Positions 53,235 to 62,509 are shown, numbered from the stretch's first letter. The stretch is 64,000 nt of DNA from Nocardioides gilvus (GCF_003194605.1 NZ_QHKY01000003.1:556430-620429); one strand, 5' to 3'. Notes: a model not told the origin generated them from the sequence alone. Translations and numbers: made by a program.

Positions 53235-53900
53235 TCAGAGCGCTGCGATGAGCTCCGGCTCGGTCTTCTCGCGTACCTCGGCCTCAGTCACCCCGGGAGC
53301 GAGTTCGACCAGGACGAGGCCCTCGGGCGTGACGTCGATGACCGCGAGGTCGGTGATGATCCGCTCGATCACACCCCGCCCGGTGTAGGGCAGCGAGCAC
53401 TCCTTGACGATCTTGTAGGAACCGTCGCGCGCCACGTGCTCCATCAGCACGATGACCCGCTTGGCCCCGTGCACCAGGTCCATCGCGCCGCCCATGCCCT
53501 TGACCATCTTGCCGGGGATCATCCAGTTGGCGATGTCACCGGCTTGGGAGACCTGCATGGCGCCGAGGATGGCGGCATCGATCTTGCCGCCGCGGATCAT
53601 CCCGAAGCTCATGGCGGAGTCGAAGAACGACGCGCCACGGCGCACCGTGACCGTCTCCTTGCCGGCGTTGATCAGGTCGGCGTCCTCCTCGCCCTCGAGC
53701 GGGTAGGCCCCGACGCCGAGGATGCCGTTCTCCGACTGCAGGACCAGCTCGACGTCGTCGGGCACGTAGTTGGGGACCAGGGTCGGCAGCCCGATGCCGA
53801 GGTTGACGTACTGGCCGTCGCTCAGCTCGGCGGCGGCGCGGGCCGCCATCTGCTCACGGGTCCAGCCGTGGGCCACGCTCTGCTCAGTGCGTTCGGTCAA
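53235..53900 (-). CDS. 3-oxoacid CoA-transferase subunit B
   Basis: 221 residues. The catalytic Glu lies in [13 protein letters not shown] and the family motif [18 protein letters not shown] is near the N terminus. Transfers CoA between succinyl-CoA and a 3-oxoacid such as acetoacetate or 3-oxoadipate. TTG start three bases after the A subunit stop. The pair is divergent from an IclR regulator. Confidence 0.93.
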   Translation of the reverse strand: MTERTEQSVAHGWTREQMAARAAAELSDGQYVNLGIGLPTLVPNYVPDDVELVLQSENGILGVGAYPLEGEEDADLINAGKETVTVRRGASFFDSAMSFGMIRGGKIDAAILGAMQVSQAGDIANWMIPGKMVKGMGGAMDLVHGAKRVIVLMEHVARDGSYKIVKECSLPYTGRGVIERIITDLAVIDVTPEGLVLVELAPGVTEAEVREKTEPELIAAL

Positions 53901-53903
53901 GGC

Positions 53904-54683
53904 TCAGCCCTCCTGCGTCTGGTCGGCACGCGGCGTGACGGTCCGCTTCTCGATCCGCTTCTCAGCGGCCTGTTCGGGCGTGAGCGCAACGACGCGTTGC
54001 ACGTACACCCCCGGCACATGGACGTCGTTGGGGTTGATCTCGCCGGGCTCGACCAGCTCCTCCACCTCGGCGATGGTGACCTGGCCACACATCGCAGCGA
54101 GCGGGTTGAAGTTGCGGGCCGAGTCACGGAAGACCAGGTTGCCGTGGCGGTCGCCCTTCCAGGCACGTACGAGGCCGAAGTCGGCGACGATCGCCTCCTC
54201 GAGGACGTACTCGCGCCCACCGAAGTCGCGGGTCTCCTTCGGCGGGGAGGAGACCACGACGTTGCCCTCGGAGTCGTACTTCCAGGGCAGGCCACCCTCG
54301 GCGACCTGCGTGCCGCCGCCGGTGGCGGTGAAGAAGGCGGGGATCCCTGAGCCGCCGGCGCGCATGCGCTCCGCGAGCGTGCCCTGCGGAGTCAGCTCCA
54401 CCTCGAGCTCGCCGGAGAGGTACTGCCGGGCGAACTCCTTGTTCTCCCCGACGTAGGAGGAAATCATCCGCCGCAACCGCCTGGCCATCAGCAACTTGCC
54501 CAGGCCCCAGTCGTCGACGCCGCAGTTGTTCGAGACGGCTTCCAGGTCCTGGATGTCGGCGTCGAGGAGCGCGTCGATCAGCACCGACGGGATCCCGCAG
54601 AGGCCGAACCCGCCGACCGCGAGCGTGGCGCCGCTCGGGATGTCGGCGACTGCCTCGGCGGCACTGGCCACCACCTTGTCCAT
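53904..54683 (-). CDS. 3-oxoacid CoA-transferase subunit A
   Basis: 259 residues. LAVGGFGLCGIPSVLIDALL (GxGGF-like CoA loop) is near residue 22, with AVSNNCGVDDWGLGKLL and FFTATGGGTQVAEGG further on. Forms the heteromer with subunit B. GGAGAAGGG precedes the ATG. Whether the pathway is ketone-body or aromatic (3-oxoadipate) cannot be told from the window, since no pca genes are near. Confidence 0.93.
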   Translation of the reverse strand: MDKVVASAAEAVADIPSGATLAVGGFGLCGIPSVLIDALLDADIQDLEAVSNNCGVDDWGLGKLLMARRLRRMISSYVGENKEFARQYLSGELEVELTPQGTLAERMRAGGSGIPAFFTATGGGTQVAEGGLPWKYDSEGNVVVSSPPKETRDFGGREYVLEEAIVADFGLVRAWKGDRHGNLVFRDSARNFNPLAAMCGQVTIAEVEELVEPGEINPNDVHVPGVYVQRVVALTPEQAAEKRIEKRTVTPRADQTQEG

Positions 54684-54811
54684 GGGTTTCCCTTCTCCGG
54701 AGCCCGGAGGGGCTCGTCGCGTGGGCCGATTCAAGCGGGAAGCGCCGACAGGGTCAACGGCGGACCATTGAGCTGACGCAAACCTCTCGCAGGGCGACAC
54801 AGATCGAGCGG

Positions 54812-54817
54812 TAGCGT
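54812..54817 (+). promoter_or_regulatory. -10 box TAGCGT of a leaderless promoter (IclR gene)
   Basis: Ends seven bases before the ATG at 54825, in the 141-base gap shared with the divergent CoA-transferase genes. Confidence 0.5.
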
Positions 54818-54824
54818 TCATTCA

Positions 54825-55586
54825 ATGGACACCCCCACCGACGTCGTCGGCCGCGTCGCCGCCCTGCTGCGAGCCGTCGCGGCCAGCGAACCTGACGGGG
54901 CGCGTACGAGCGAGATCGCCCGCAGTGTCGGCCTGACCCGCCCCACCGCCCATCGCCTCCTCACCTCCTTGTCCGAAGCCGGCCTCACCGACCGGGACGC
55001 CCACTCAGGACGCTGGCTGCTCGGGCCCGAGCTCTTCTTCATGGGCAACGCTGCCAAGGCCCGCTACGACGTCGCGGCGCTCGCCCATCCGGTGGTCAGG
55101 AAGCTCGCGCAACTGACCGGCGAGAGCGCGTTCTTCTCGGCTCGCCGCGGTGACGAGACCATCTGCCTGGTGCGCGAGGACGGCTCCTTCCCGATCCGCT
55201 CGCACGTCCTGCACGAAGGGATCCGTTTCCCGCTCGGCGTCGCCTCGGCCGGCATGGCGATCCTGGCCTTCCTGCCGGACGCAGACGTCGAGGCGTACCT
55301 GGCGCGGGCCGACCTGGTCGCCGACTTCGGCGAGAGCCACGACCCGGAGGCCCTCCGTCGGCGCATCGCCGAGACGCGCGCCGCCGGCTGGGCCGTCAAC
55401 CCAGGACTGTTGGTGGAGGGCAGTTGGGGCATGGGTGCCGCCGTCTTCGACGCTGCCGGGCGCCCCGGGTGGGCGTTGAGCCTGACCGGCATCGAACGCC
55501 GTTTCTCGTCCACAAGGCACAAAGAACTGGGCGAACTCCTCCTGCGTGAGGCACACAACCTTTCGATGCTTCTCGCCCGCCACTAG
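54825..55586 (+). CDS. IclR-family transcriptional regulator
   Basis: 253 residues. The winged helix is RTSEIARSVGLTRPTAHRLL (27-46) followed by SEAGLTDRDAHSGRWLLGPE. The effector domain contains REDGSFPIRSHVLHEG, RFPLGVASAGMAILAFLP and WGMGAAVFDAAGRPGWALS. It is divergent from the CoA-transferase genes, which it most likely controls. Its TAG stop forms part of the next gene's -10 box. Confidence 0.92.
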   Translation: MDTPTDVVGRVAALLRAVAASEPDGARTSEIARSVGLTRPTAHRLLTSLSEAGLTDRDAHSGRWLLGPELFFMGNAAKARYDVAALAHPVVRKLAQLTGESAFFSARRGDETICLVREDGSFPIRSHVLHEGIRFPLGVASAGMAILAFLPDADVEAYLARADLVADFGESHDPEALRRRIAETRAAGWAVNPGLLVEGSWGMGAAVFDAAGRPGWALSLTGIERRFSSTRHKELGELLLREAHNLSMLLARH

Positions 55587-55589
55587 GTT
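55584..55589 (+). promoter_or_regulatory. -10 box TAGGTT of a leaderless promoter, overlapping the iclR stop codon
   Basis: TAG of the box is the stop codon of the IclR gene. The box ends six bases before the GTG at 55596. Confidence 0.5.
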
Positions 55590-55595
55590 GAATGC

Positions 55596-56639
55596 GTGTC
55601 GCCATCCACTGACTCCCACCCCACCGTCGCCGACCCGACCGCTGACTGGGCAGGCGTGCAACTGCATGTCGTGACCGGCAAGGGCGGCACGGGCAAGTCC
55701 ACCGTCGCCGCCGCGCTCGCCCTCGCGCTCGCCTCCTCGGGCCGTACGGTCCTCCTCTGCGAGGTGGAGGGCCGTCAGGGGATCGCCCGCATGTTCGACG
55801 TCGACCCCCTGCCGTACGCGGAGACCAAGATCGCCCGCGGCCTCGCCGACGACCGGGGGCACGCGGGATCGGTGTACGCGCTGCACATCGACGCCGAGTC
55901 GGCCCTGCTGGAGTACCTGGCGATGTACTACCGCCTGGGGCGCGCCGGCAAGACCCTCGACAAGTTCGGGGTCACCGAGTTCGCCACCACCATCGCGCCG
56001 GGCGTGCGTGACGTCCTGCTCACCGGCAAGGTCTTCGAGGCGGTCGAGCGCAACAGCCGCAACAAGGGCGCGATGACCTACGACGCCGTGGTGCTCGACG
56101 CTCCCCCGACGGGACGGATCGCGCAGTTCCTCAACGTCAACGGTGAGCTCGCAGGGCTCGCGAAGGTGGGCCCGATCCGGAGCCAGGCCGATCGGGTGAT
56201 GACGCTCTTCCGCTCCCCTCGCACGGCCATCCACCTGGTCACGTTGCTCGAGGAGATGCCCGTGCAGGAGACCGTGGACGGGATCGCCGAGCTCCGCTCC
56301 ATCGACCTTCCGGTGGGCGCGGTGATCACCAACCTCGTACGCCCCCACGAGCTCGACGAGGAGGCGCTCGCCGCCGCCGCGGAGCGGGGTCTCGACGCCG
56401 AGGACCTGGCTGCCGACCTGGACCGTGCTGGTCTCGAGGCCACCGACACCTTGGTCTCGGCGCTGCTCGACCAGGCGGCCGACCACGCCACCCGTGTGGA
56501 GCTGGAGAACCGGCAGCGTGAGGTGGTGGCCGAGGCCGGTGTGCCGACGTACACGCTGCCCCAGCTGCCGGGCGGCGTCGACCTGGGCGGGCTGTACGAG
56601 CTCGCCGCCACACTCAAGGAACAGGGGTTGGGACGATGA
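55596..56639 (+). CDS. ArsA/Get3-like P-loop ATPase, first of a pair
   Basis: 347 residues. The deviant Walker A is HVVTGKGGTGKSTVAAALAL near residue 25. VVLDAPPTGRIAQFLNVNGE is the switch II region. Corresponds to mycobacterial Rv3679, annotated as anion-transporter ATPase. In Mtb this pair forms a complex that supports the envelope and polyol tolerance (recalled, not tested here). It overlaps the second ATPase gene by ATGA. Confidence 0.92.
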   Translation: MSPSTDSHPTVADPTADWAGVQLHVVTGKGGTGKSTVAAALALALASSGRTVLLCEVEGRQGIARMFDVDPLPYAETKIARGLADDRGHAGSVYALHIDAESALLEYLAMYYRLGRAGKTLDKFGVTEFATTIAPGVRDVLLTGKVFEAVERNSRNKGAMTYDAVVLDAPPTGRIAQFLNVNGELAGLAKVGPIRSQADRVMTLFRSPRTAIHLVTLLEEMPVQETVDGIAELRSIDLPVGAVITNLVRPHELDEEALAAAAERGLDAEDLAADLDRAGLEATDTLVSALLDQAADHATRVELENRQREVVAEAGVPTYTLPQLPGGVDLGGLYELAATLKEQGLGR

Positions 56640-57832
56640 GCCGGACGAGAGTGGGCCCCCTCACAGGCACCCCGGGCAGCCAGGCCCCCGCACTCGACAT
56701 CGACGCGATGATCGACGACCGCTCGGTCGGGATCGTGGTGTGCTGCGGCTCGGGCGGGGTGGGCAAGACCACCACCTCCGCCGCGTTGGCGTTGCGCGCC
56801 GCTGAGCGGGGGCGCAAGGTCGTCGTCCTGACCATCGATCCGGCCCGTCGACTGGCCCAGGCGATGGGCATCGAGAAGCTCGACAACGTCCCCCGTCCCG
56901 TGCCCGACATCGACGGGACCGGATCACTCGACGCGATGATGCTCGACATGAAGCGCACCTTCGACGAGGTGGTCACCAGCCAGGCCACGCCGGAGAAGGC
57001 GGAGCAGATCCTCTCCAACCCCTTCTACCAGGCACTGTCGAGCTCGTTCGCTGGCACGCAGGAGTACATGGCGATGGAGAAGCTGGGCCAGATCCATCGC
57101 CAGGCCCAGAAGGACGGCTCCTACGACCTGATCGTTGTCGACACCCCGCCGTCGCGCTCCGCGCTCGACTTCCTCGACGCTCCTGAACGGCTCTCGAGCT
57201 TCCTCGACGGACGGTTCATCCGGATCCTGCTGGCTCCCGCGAAGGGTCCGGCGCGTCTGATGACTGCTGGGTTCGGGCTGGTCACCGCAGCGATGACCAA
57301 GATCCTGGGCACCCAGGTGCTCAAGGACATGCAGATCTTCGTGGCCGCCTTCGACACCCTCTTCGGCGGCTTCCGAGCCCGTGCGGAGAAGACGTACGCA
57401 CTGTTGCAGGCCGACGGCACGGCCTTCCTCGTGATCGCCGCCCCCGAGGAGGACGCGTTGCGCGAAGCGGCGTACTTCGTCGAACGGCTCAGCGAGGACG
57501 AGATGCCGCTGGCCGGCCTGGTCATCAACCGTGCCACCTTGGCCTCCGACCACCAGATCTCGGCCGACGAGGCCGCCGCCGCAGCCGCACGGCTGGAGCG
57601 TGGGGCACGGGAGAGCACGGAGGGCACGGCGGAGCAGTCGGACCGCACGGTAGGTCTCCTGCGGCTGTACGCCCGTCGGCTGCGGCTCGTCGAGCGCGAG
57701 GGTCGACTGCGCGAGCGGTTCAGCGCGGCGCACCCGCAGGTGCCGACTGCAGTGGTGCCGGCACTCCCCACGGACGTTCACGACCTGAAGGGACTACGCC
57801 TGATCGGGGATCTACTCGCAGATCGAGCCTGA
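56636..57832 (+). CDS. ArsA/Get3-like P-loop ATPase, second of a pair
   Basis: 398 residues. The Walker A is VVCCGSGGVGKTTTSAALAL near residue 35 and VVVDTPPSRSALDFLDAPER is switch II. VVLTIDPARRLAQAMGI is the A-loop. It corresponds to Rv3680. The pair lies between an IclR gene and whiB, the same context as in mycobacteria. No arsenite-binding cysteines are present. Confidence 0.92.
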   Translation: MSRTRVGPLTGTPGSQAPALDIDAMIDDRSVGIVVCCGSGGVGKTTTSAALALRAAERGRKVVVLTIDPARRLAQAMGIEKLDNVPRPVPDIDGTGSLDAMMLDMKRTFDEVVTSQATPEKAEQILSNPFYQALSSSFAGTQEYMAMEKLGQIHRQAQKDGSYDLIVVDTPPSRSALDFLDAPERLSSFLDGRFIRILLAPAKGPARLMTAGFGLVTAAMTKILGTQVLKDMQIFVAAFDTLFGGFRARAEKTYALLQADGTAFLVIAAPEEDALREAAYFVERLSEDEMPLAGLVINRATLASDHQISADEAAAAAARLERGARESTEGTAEQSDRTVGLLRLYARRLRLVEREGRLRERFSAAHPQVPTAVVPALPTDVHDLKGLRLIGDLLADRA

Positions 57833-57896
57833 TCACCCGGCGTGCGGGCTGGTCGACCAGCGTTCTCACGGCGCACGAGCTGCGTACGCAAAATGC

Positions 57897-57931
57897 GTGA
57901 CGCCGCAGACCTCGGGAGTCTGCGGCGTCAC
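57897..57931. terminator. Bidirectional terminator between the ATPase pair and whiB
   Basis: Perfect 14-base arms GTGACGCCGCAGAC and GTCTGCGGCGTCAC around a seven-base loop. GCAAAATGC on the left provides a T-run for the whiB strand. Confidence 0.85.
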
Positions 57932-57954
57932 GTCACACTGGGTGAGAGATCGTT

Positions 57955-58248
57955 TCAGAGCTTGGCGGGAAGGCCCGTCCGGGTGTGCTCCTCGCGAGCA
58001 ACCTCGAGGACGTTGCGCCAGGAGGCACCGGGACGACGGCGGAGCAGCGCACGGCGCTCACGCTCAGTCATTCCGCCCCAGACGCCCCACTCGATCTGGT
58101 TGTCGAGAGCTTCGGCCAGGCACTCGGTGCGAACCGGGCAACCGTTGCACATCTGCTTCGCCTTGTTCTGCTCAGCTCCGCGCACGAACAGTTGATCCGG
58201 TGCCGCTTCCTTGCAAGCCGCCTTGGATGACCAGTCTTCGACCCACAT
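57955..58248 (-). CDS. whiB: WhiB-family iron-sulfur transcription factor
   Basis: 97 residues. Four cluster cysteines are seen in KAACKEAAPD, QMCNGCPVRTECL. The WhiB turn is IEWGVWGGMTERERR and the basic tail ALLRRRP. Position between the ATPase pair and PonA matches mycobacterial whiB4 (Rv3681c), a redox sensor. GGGGGAG lies five bases before the ATG; a longer reading upstream lacks this. Confidence 0.95.
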   Translation of the reverse strand: MWVEDWSSKAACKEAAPDQLFVRGAEQNKAKQMCNGCPVRTECLAEALDNQIEWGVWGGMTERERRALLRRRPGASWRNVLEVAREEHTRTGLPAKL

Positions 58249-58491
58249 GCTGACTCCCCCAAACATCATCAATATGGTGGTGGACATCCCCATGATTTCC
58301 GCTCACCGTGGTGCTGCAATAACAAAGGTATAAACCAGAACGAGTTTGGGACAGACACCTTTAGCCCAGATCGTATAGTCCGGTATGACTAGTCCCCTGT
58401 GACTACTCCCGACTGGGGTCGCCTGACCGAAATGCCGTGTTGCCCTCACGAGCGAGGGAAAAGTGTGATGGGGTGTTGCCCCTCCCTCACG

Positions 58492-58497
58492 TAGGCT
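58492..58497 (+). promoter_or_regulatory. -10 box TAGGCT of a leaderless promoter (ponA)
   Basis: Ends seven bases before the ATG at 58505. The 256-base gap to whiB also has AT-rich stretches at 58316-58340 and palindromes around 58380-58430, likely promoter elements for whiB. Confidence 0.55.
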
Positions 58498-58504
58498 GAG
58501 GCGC

Positions 58505-60943
58505 ATGTCCACGCCTGAAGAGCCGTCCCGCACGCGGCGCATCGCCCAACACCTCGGGATCATGGCCGCCGTCGCCACGGCGCTCGGCGTGCTCACCGCC
58601 GGACTGGCCATGCCCTTCGCCGCCGTCGTCAGTGCTGTGGCCAGTGACGTCTCCGAGACCATGGAGGAGCTGCCCGCCGAGCTGGAGACCCAGCCGCTGG
58701 CCCAGAAGACCAACGTCCTGGACCGCGAGGGCAACCTGATCGCCTCGTTCTACGACGAGAACCGCGTCACCGTGAGCCTCGACCAGATCGCCAAGCCGAT
58801 GATCCAGGCGATCGTCGCCATCGAGGACTACCGCTTCTACGAGCACGGCGCCCTCGACCTCAAGGGCACGGCTCGGGCTCTGGTCAGCAACCAGGCCAAC
58901 AACGGCAACGTGCAGGGTGGGTCCTCGATCACCCAGCAGATGGTGAAGCTGACGCTCGTCGACCAGGCGGACGACAAGGCCGAGGCCTCGGCTGCCAAGG
59001 AGCGCAGTTACGCCCGCAAGCTCCGCGAGTTGCGCTACGCGATCGCCTTCGAGCAGCAGTACTCCAAGGACTGGATCCTGGAGCGCTACCTCAACATCGC
59101 CTACTTCGGCGACGGTGCGTACGGCGTGCAGGCCGCCGCCAAGCGCTACTTCAACAAGAACGCCAGCAAGCTGACCGTACGAGAGGCAGCGCTGCTCGCA
59201 GGCCTGGTGAAGAACCCGGTCGGCTACGACCCGACCAGCTTCCCGGAGCGGGCCAAGGCGCGCCGCAACGTCGTCCTGGAGCGGATGGCCCAACTCAACG
59301 TCATCGAGCAGAAGGAAGCCGACGAGCTGCAGGAGAAGAAGCTCGGACTGAAGATCCAGCCCGCCGCCAACGGCTGCGTCAACTCGCCGGCCGCCTTCTT
59401 CTGTGACTACGTCTACCGCTACCTCCTCGAGGACCCGGCCCTCGGCAAGACCCGCGAGGAGCGCAAGGACCTGCTGCGTTCCGGTGGGCTCACGATCAAC
59501 ACGACCGTGGATCTGCGCTTCCAGAAGGAGGCCGATCGTTCCGTGCGGGACCGGGTCTACGCCACGGACCAGGCGCTCGGCGCACTGGCGATGGTCGAGC
59601 CCCGGACGGGCGACGTCAAGGCCTTGGCCCAGTCGCGCCCGATGGGTGACAACAAGAAGGCCGGCGAGACCTACCTCAACTACCTGGTCCCGCAGCGGTA
59701 CGGCGACTCCGGCGGCTTCCAGGCCGGCTCCACGTTCAAGGTCTTCGTCCTCGCCGCAGCCCTCAACCAGGGCAAGATCTCGATGACCCAGACGATCAAC
59801 TCGCCCAAGTCGATGAACATCCCCGAGAGCCAGTTCATGGACTGCGACGACGAGCCGTACGGCTTCGGGACCTGGCCGGTGAGCAACTCGACGGACTCCG
59901 GGTCCATGAACATGTACACCGGCACCCGCCTCTCGGTGAACACCTACTACGCCCAGCTCACCAAGTCGACCGGTCTCTGCGAGCCGTTCGAGCTCGCCAA
60001 GAAGATGGGCATCGAGCTGACCAACCCCGAGGGCAAGGAGAACCCGGCCGCTCCGGAACGAGTTCCCTCCTTCGTCCTCGGCGTCGCCAACACCAGTCCG
60101 CTGGAGCTGGCCGAGGCGTACGCCACCTTCGCCGGGCGCGGTCTGCACTGCGCGTCGCGTCCCGTCACCTCGATCGAGGACTCGGGCGGCAACGTGTTGA
60201 AGGAGTACCCGGAGGACTGCGAGCAGGTGCTGAGCGGCGCCGTCGCCGACGCCGTCAACGACGTGCTGCGCGGCGTCCAGGAGCCCGGTGGCTTCGGGCA
60301 CAGCGCTGGCCTGGCGCTTCCTCAGCAGTCGGCGGGCAAGACCGGAACCATCCAGGAGAACCGCGCCGTGTGGTTCGCCGGCTACACCCCGAACCTGGCC
60401 ACCGTCTCGATGATCGCGGGAGCCAACTCGCTGGGCCACCCGATCACCCTGAACGGCAAGACCGTCGGTGGGCGCCGGATCGGGTCGGCCTTCGGTTCCT
60501 CGACCGCAGGCCCGATGTGGATCGGCGCGATGCGGCCGATTGCCCAGTGGCTCAAGGACGAGGAGTTCAAGCGACCCACCGGATCGCAGATCCTGGGTGC
60601 CCGACTTTCGGTCCCCTCGGTGAGTGGGATGAGCATGGAGGACGCCCTCGAGGAGGTCGAGGACGCCGGCTTCGTCGCTCAGCGGGGCAACCAGATCAAC
60701 TCCAACGTCGACCAGGGGATGGCCGCCGGGACCTCCCCCGGTTCCGGATCCACGCTCAGCAGCGGTGACACCGTCTACGTCCACCCTTCGTCGGGGTACG
60801 TACCGAGGCCGACGCCGCGCAGGTCACGGGAGAACTCGGGCGACTCCGGTGACTCCGGTGACTCCGACAACGCTGGCCGCGGGGAGCGCGGCAACGGCGG
60901 TGACCGGGGTCGCGGCGGACGCGGCGGGCGCGGCGACGACTGA
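58505..60943 (+). CDS. ponA: Bifunctional penicillin-binding protein (class A, PonA type) with PASTA domain
   Basis: 812 residues. One N-terminal membrane helix (30-50) is followed by a GT51 glycosyltransferase domain: AIVAIEDYRFYEHGALDLKG and GGSSITQQMVKLT near 140. The transpeptidase has SxxK in QAGSTFKVFVLAA, SxN in RLSVNTYYAQ and KTG in SAGKTGTIQENRA. A PASTA domain at 700-755 (PSVSGMSMEDALEEVEDAGF) precedes a disordered SGDSGDSGD/RGRGGRGG tail. Corresponds to mycobacterial ponA2. Confidence 0.96.
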   Translation: MSTPEEPSRTRRIAQHLGIMAAVATALGVLTAGLAMPFAAVVSAVASDVSETMEELPAELETQPLAQKTNVLDREGNLIASFYDENRVTVSLDQIAKPMIQAIVAIEDYRFYEHGALDLKGTARALVSNQANNGNVQGGSSITQQMVKLTLVDQADDKAEASAAKERSYARKLRELRYAIAFEQQYSKDWILERYLNIAYFGDGAYGVQAAAKRYFNKNASKLTVREAALLAGLVKNPVGYDPTSFPERAKARRNVVLERMAQLNVIEQKEADELQEKKLGLKIQPAANGCVNSPAAFFCDYVYRYLLEDPALGKTREERKDLLRSGGLTINTTVDLRFQKEADRSVRDRVYATDQALGALAMVEPRTGDVKALAQSRPMGDNKKAGETYLNYLVPQRYGDSGGFQAGSTFKVFVLAAALNQGKISMTQTINSPKSMNIPESQFMDCDDEPYGFGTWPVSNSTDSGSMNMYTGTRLSVNTYYAQLTKSTGLCEPFELAKKMGIELTNPEGKENPAAPERVPSFVLGVANTSPLELAEAYATFAGRGLHCASRPVTSIEDSGGNVLKEYPEDCEQVLSGAVADAVNDVLRGVQEPGGFGHSAGLALPQQSAGKTGTIQENRAVWFAGYTPNLATVSMIAGANSLGHPITLNGKTVGGRRIGSAFGSSTAGPMWIGAMRPIAQWLKDEEFKRPTGSQILGARLSVPSVSGMSMEDALEEVEDAGFVAQRGNQINSNVDQGMAAGTSPGSGSTLSSGDTVYVHPSSGYVPRPTPRRSRENSGDSGDSGDSDNAGRGERGNGGDRGRGGRGGRGDD

Positions 60944-60959
60944 CATCCCCTGAAGCAGA

Positions 60960-60993
60960 CAGGGCCCCGGGACCTCACGGTCCCGGGGCCCTG
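60960..60993 (+). terminator. Terminator after ponA
   Basis: Perfect 14-base arms CAGGGCCCCGGGAC and GTCCCGGGGCCCTG around CTCACG, 16 bases past the stop and between convergent genes. Confidence 0.85.
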
Positions 60994-61017
60994 CTGCGTC
61001 GTCAGATCGTGGGGTGC

Positions 61018-61476
61018 TCAGCCGAGCTGGCGGCGCACCTCGGCGGCCAGGACGCCACCGTCGGCGCGACCCTTGGCCTGCGGGGTGACCACGCCCATCA
61101 CCTTGCCCATGGCCCTCATGCCCTCGTCCGCAGCCCCGGTCTCCGCGATCGCCGCGGCGACGATCTCGGTGATCTCGCCCTCGGTCAGCGGGGTCGGCAG
61201 GTACTCGGCCAGGATTGCCGCCTCCTCGGTCTCCTTGGCAGCCATCTCCGGGCGATCACCGTCGGTGAAGGCAGTCGCGGCCTCACGGCGCTTCTTGGCC
61301 TCGCTGGAGAGCACGCCCAGGACGTCGTCGTCACTCAGCTCTCGGGCCTCCTTGCCGGCCACCTCGGCGTTGGTGATGGCCGTCAGGACCATGCGCAGCG
61401 TCGAGGAGCGCACCTCGTCGCGCGCCTTGATCGCGGTGGTCAGGTCAGAACGCAGGCGATCCTTCAACTCACTCAT
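61018..61476 (-). CDS. GatB/YqeY domain protein
   Basis: 152 residues. LKDRLRSDLTTAIKARDEVR at the start, LRMVLTAITNAEV and ILAEYLPTPLTEGEITEIV are the YqeY pattern; the C terminus GMRAMGKVMGVVTPQAKGRA completes it. It resembles the tRNA-binding tail of GatB but stands alone; the exact role is unknown. Convergent with ponA. Confidence 0.92.
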   Translation of the reverse strand: MSELKDRLRSDLTTAIKARDEVRSSTLRMVLTAITNAEVAGKEARELSDDDVLGVLSSEAKKRREAATAFTDGDRPEMAAKETEEAAILAEYLPTPLTEGEITEIVAAAIAETGAADEGMRAMGKVMGVVTPQAKGRADGGVLAAEVRRQLG

Positions 61477-61502
61477 GTCACCCAGTGTGTCAGCCTTGGG
61501 TG

Positions 61503-62438
61503 GTGTCGGTGAAACGGTTTGTGTCCTGCACCCTCGGCCTGGGGGTGGCGAGCGGCGCCGCTGCGGCCTCGTACGCCGCCTGGGAGGCCCGCCAGTACAC
61601 CCTGCGCGAGGTCCAGGTTCCCGTCCTTCCTGCAGGTCACGACGCGATCCGGGTGCTGCACCTCTCGGACATCCACATGACCCCCGAGCAGCGCAACAAG
61701 CAGGAGTGGCTGGCGAGCCTGGCCGACCTGCAGCCCGACCTGGTGATCAACACCGGTGACAACCTCGCCCACCGTGACGCGGTGCCCTACGTCGTCGACC
61801 ACCTTGCAGGGCTGCTCGACGTGCCGGGTGCGTACGTGATGGGTTCCAACGACTACTTCGAGCCGGGGTTCCGCAACCCGCTCGCCTACTTGCTGCCGGA
61901 TCGCGGCAACCGGCACATCGGCACCCCGCAGATGCCGTGGCGCGACCTCAAGGCCGCCTTCGACCGCGACGGTTGGGTGGACCTGACCAACGGGTTCGGC
62001 GAGCTCACCGTGCGCGGCACCAGGATCTCGTTCGCCGGCGTCGACGACCCACACCTCGGGTACGACCGCCTCGACGAGGTCGCTGGTCCCGCTGACCAGA
62101 GCGCCGACCTCCGTCTGGCCGTGGTGCACGCGCCTTATCTGCGGGTCCTCGACCAGTTCGCCGGTGACGGCTACGACGCGATCATCGCTGGCCACACCCA
62201 CGGCGGTCAGGTCTGCCTGCCCACCCTCGACGGACGAGGCCGCGCACTGACCACCAACTGTGATCTGGAGCCCGCCCGGGCGAAGGGCCTGCACCGGCAC
62301 CCGGCCGATTCCGAGCCCGGTGGTGCCGGGTCGAGCTGGCTGCACGTCTCGGCGGGCCTGGGGACCAACCCGTACGTACGTCTACGCGTCGCCTGCCGCC
62401 CCGAAGCCACCCTGATGACGCTCACAGCCAAGGCCTGA
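61503..62438 (+). CDS. Metallophosphoesterase
   Basis: 311 residues. A hydrophobic N terminus (FVSCTLGLGVASGAAAASYA) suggests membrane attachment. Metal motifs are VLHLSDIHMTPEQ, LVINTGDNLAH, YVMGSNDYF and IIAGHTHGGQVCLP in calcineurin-like order. It corresponds to Rv3683 next to ponA2. The start is uncertain between GTG codons at 61485, 61500, 61503 and 61509. Confidence 0.92.
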   Translation: MSVKRFVSCTLGLGVASGAAAASYAAWEARQYTLREVQVPVLPAGHDAIRVLHLSDIHMTPEQRNKQEWLASLADLQPDLVINTGDNLAHRDAVPYVVDHLAGLLDVPGAYVMGSNDYFEPGFRNPLAYLLPDRGNRHIGTPQMPWRDLKAAFDRDGWVDLTNGFGELTVRGTRISFAGVDDPHLGYDRLDEVAGPADQSADLRLAVVHAPYLRVLDQFAGDGYDAIIAGHTHGGQVCLPTLDGRGRALTTNCDLEPARAKGLHRHPADSEPGGAGSSWLHVSAGLGTNPYVRLRVACRPEATLMTLTAKA

Positions 62439-62503
62439 GAGGGCTCGTTCGGTCGGGGCGCCGACTGCGGTGACCCGATTTAGTACGCCCCGACGGGCTC
62501 GGC

Positions 62504-62509
62504 TATGCT
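62504..62509 (+). promoter_or_regulatory. -10 box TATGCT for the tRNA-Pro gene
   Basis: Lies 37 bases before the mature 5' end. A -35-like GTGACC stands upstream at a looser spacing. Confidence 0.5.

Noticed and set aside
58487..60784. 765-residue open frame on the minus strand
   Set aside because: Antisense shadow of ponA, which has all catalytic motifs on the plus strand.
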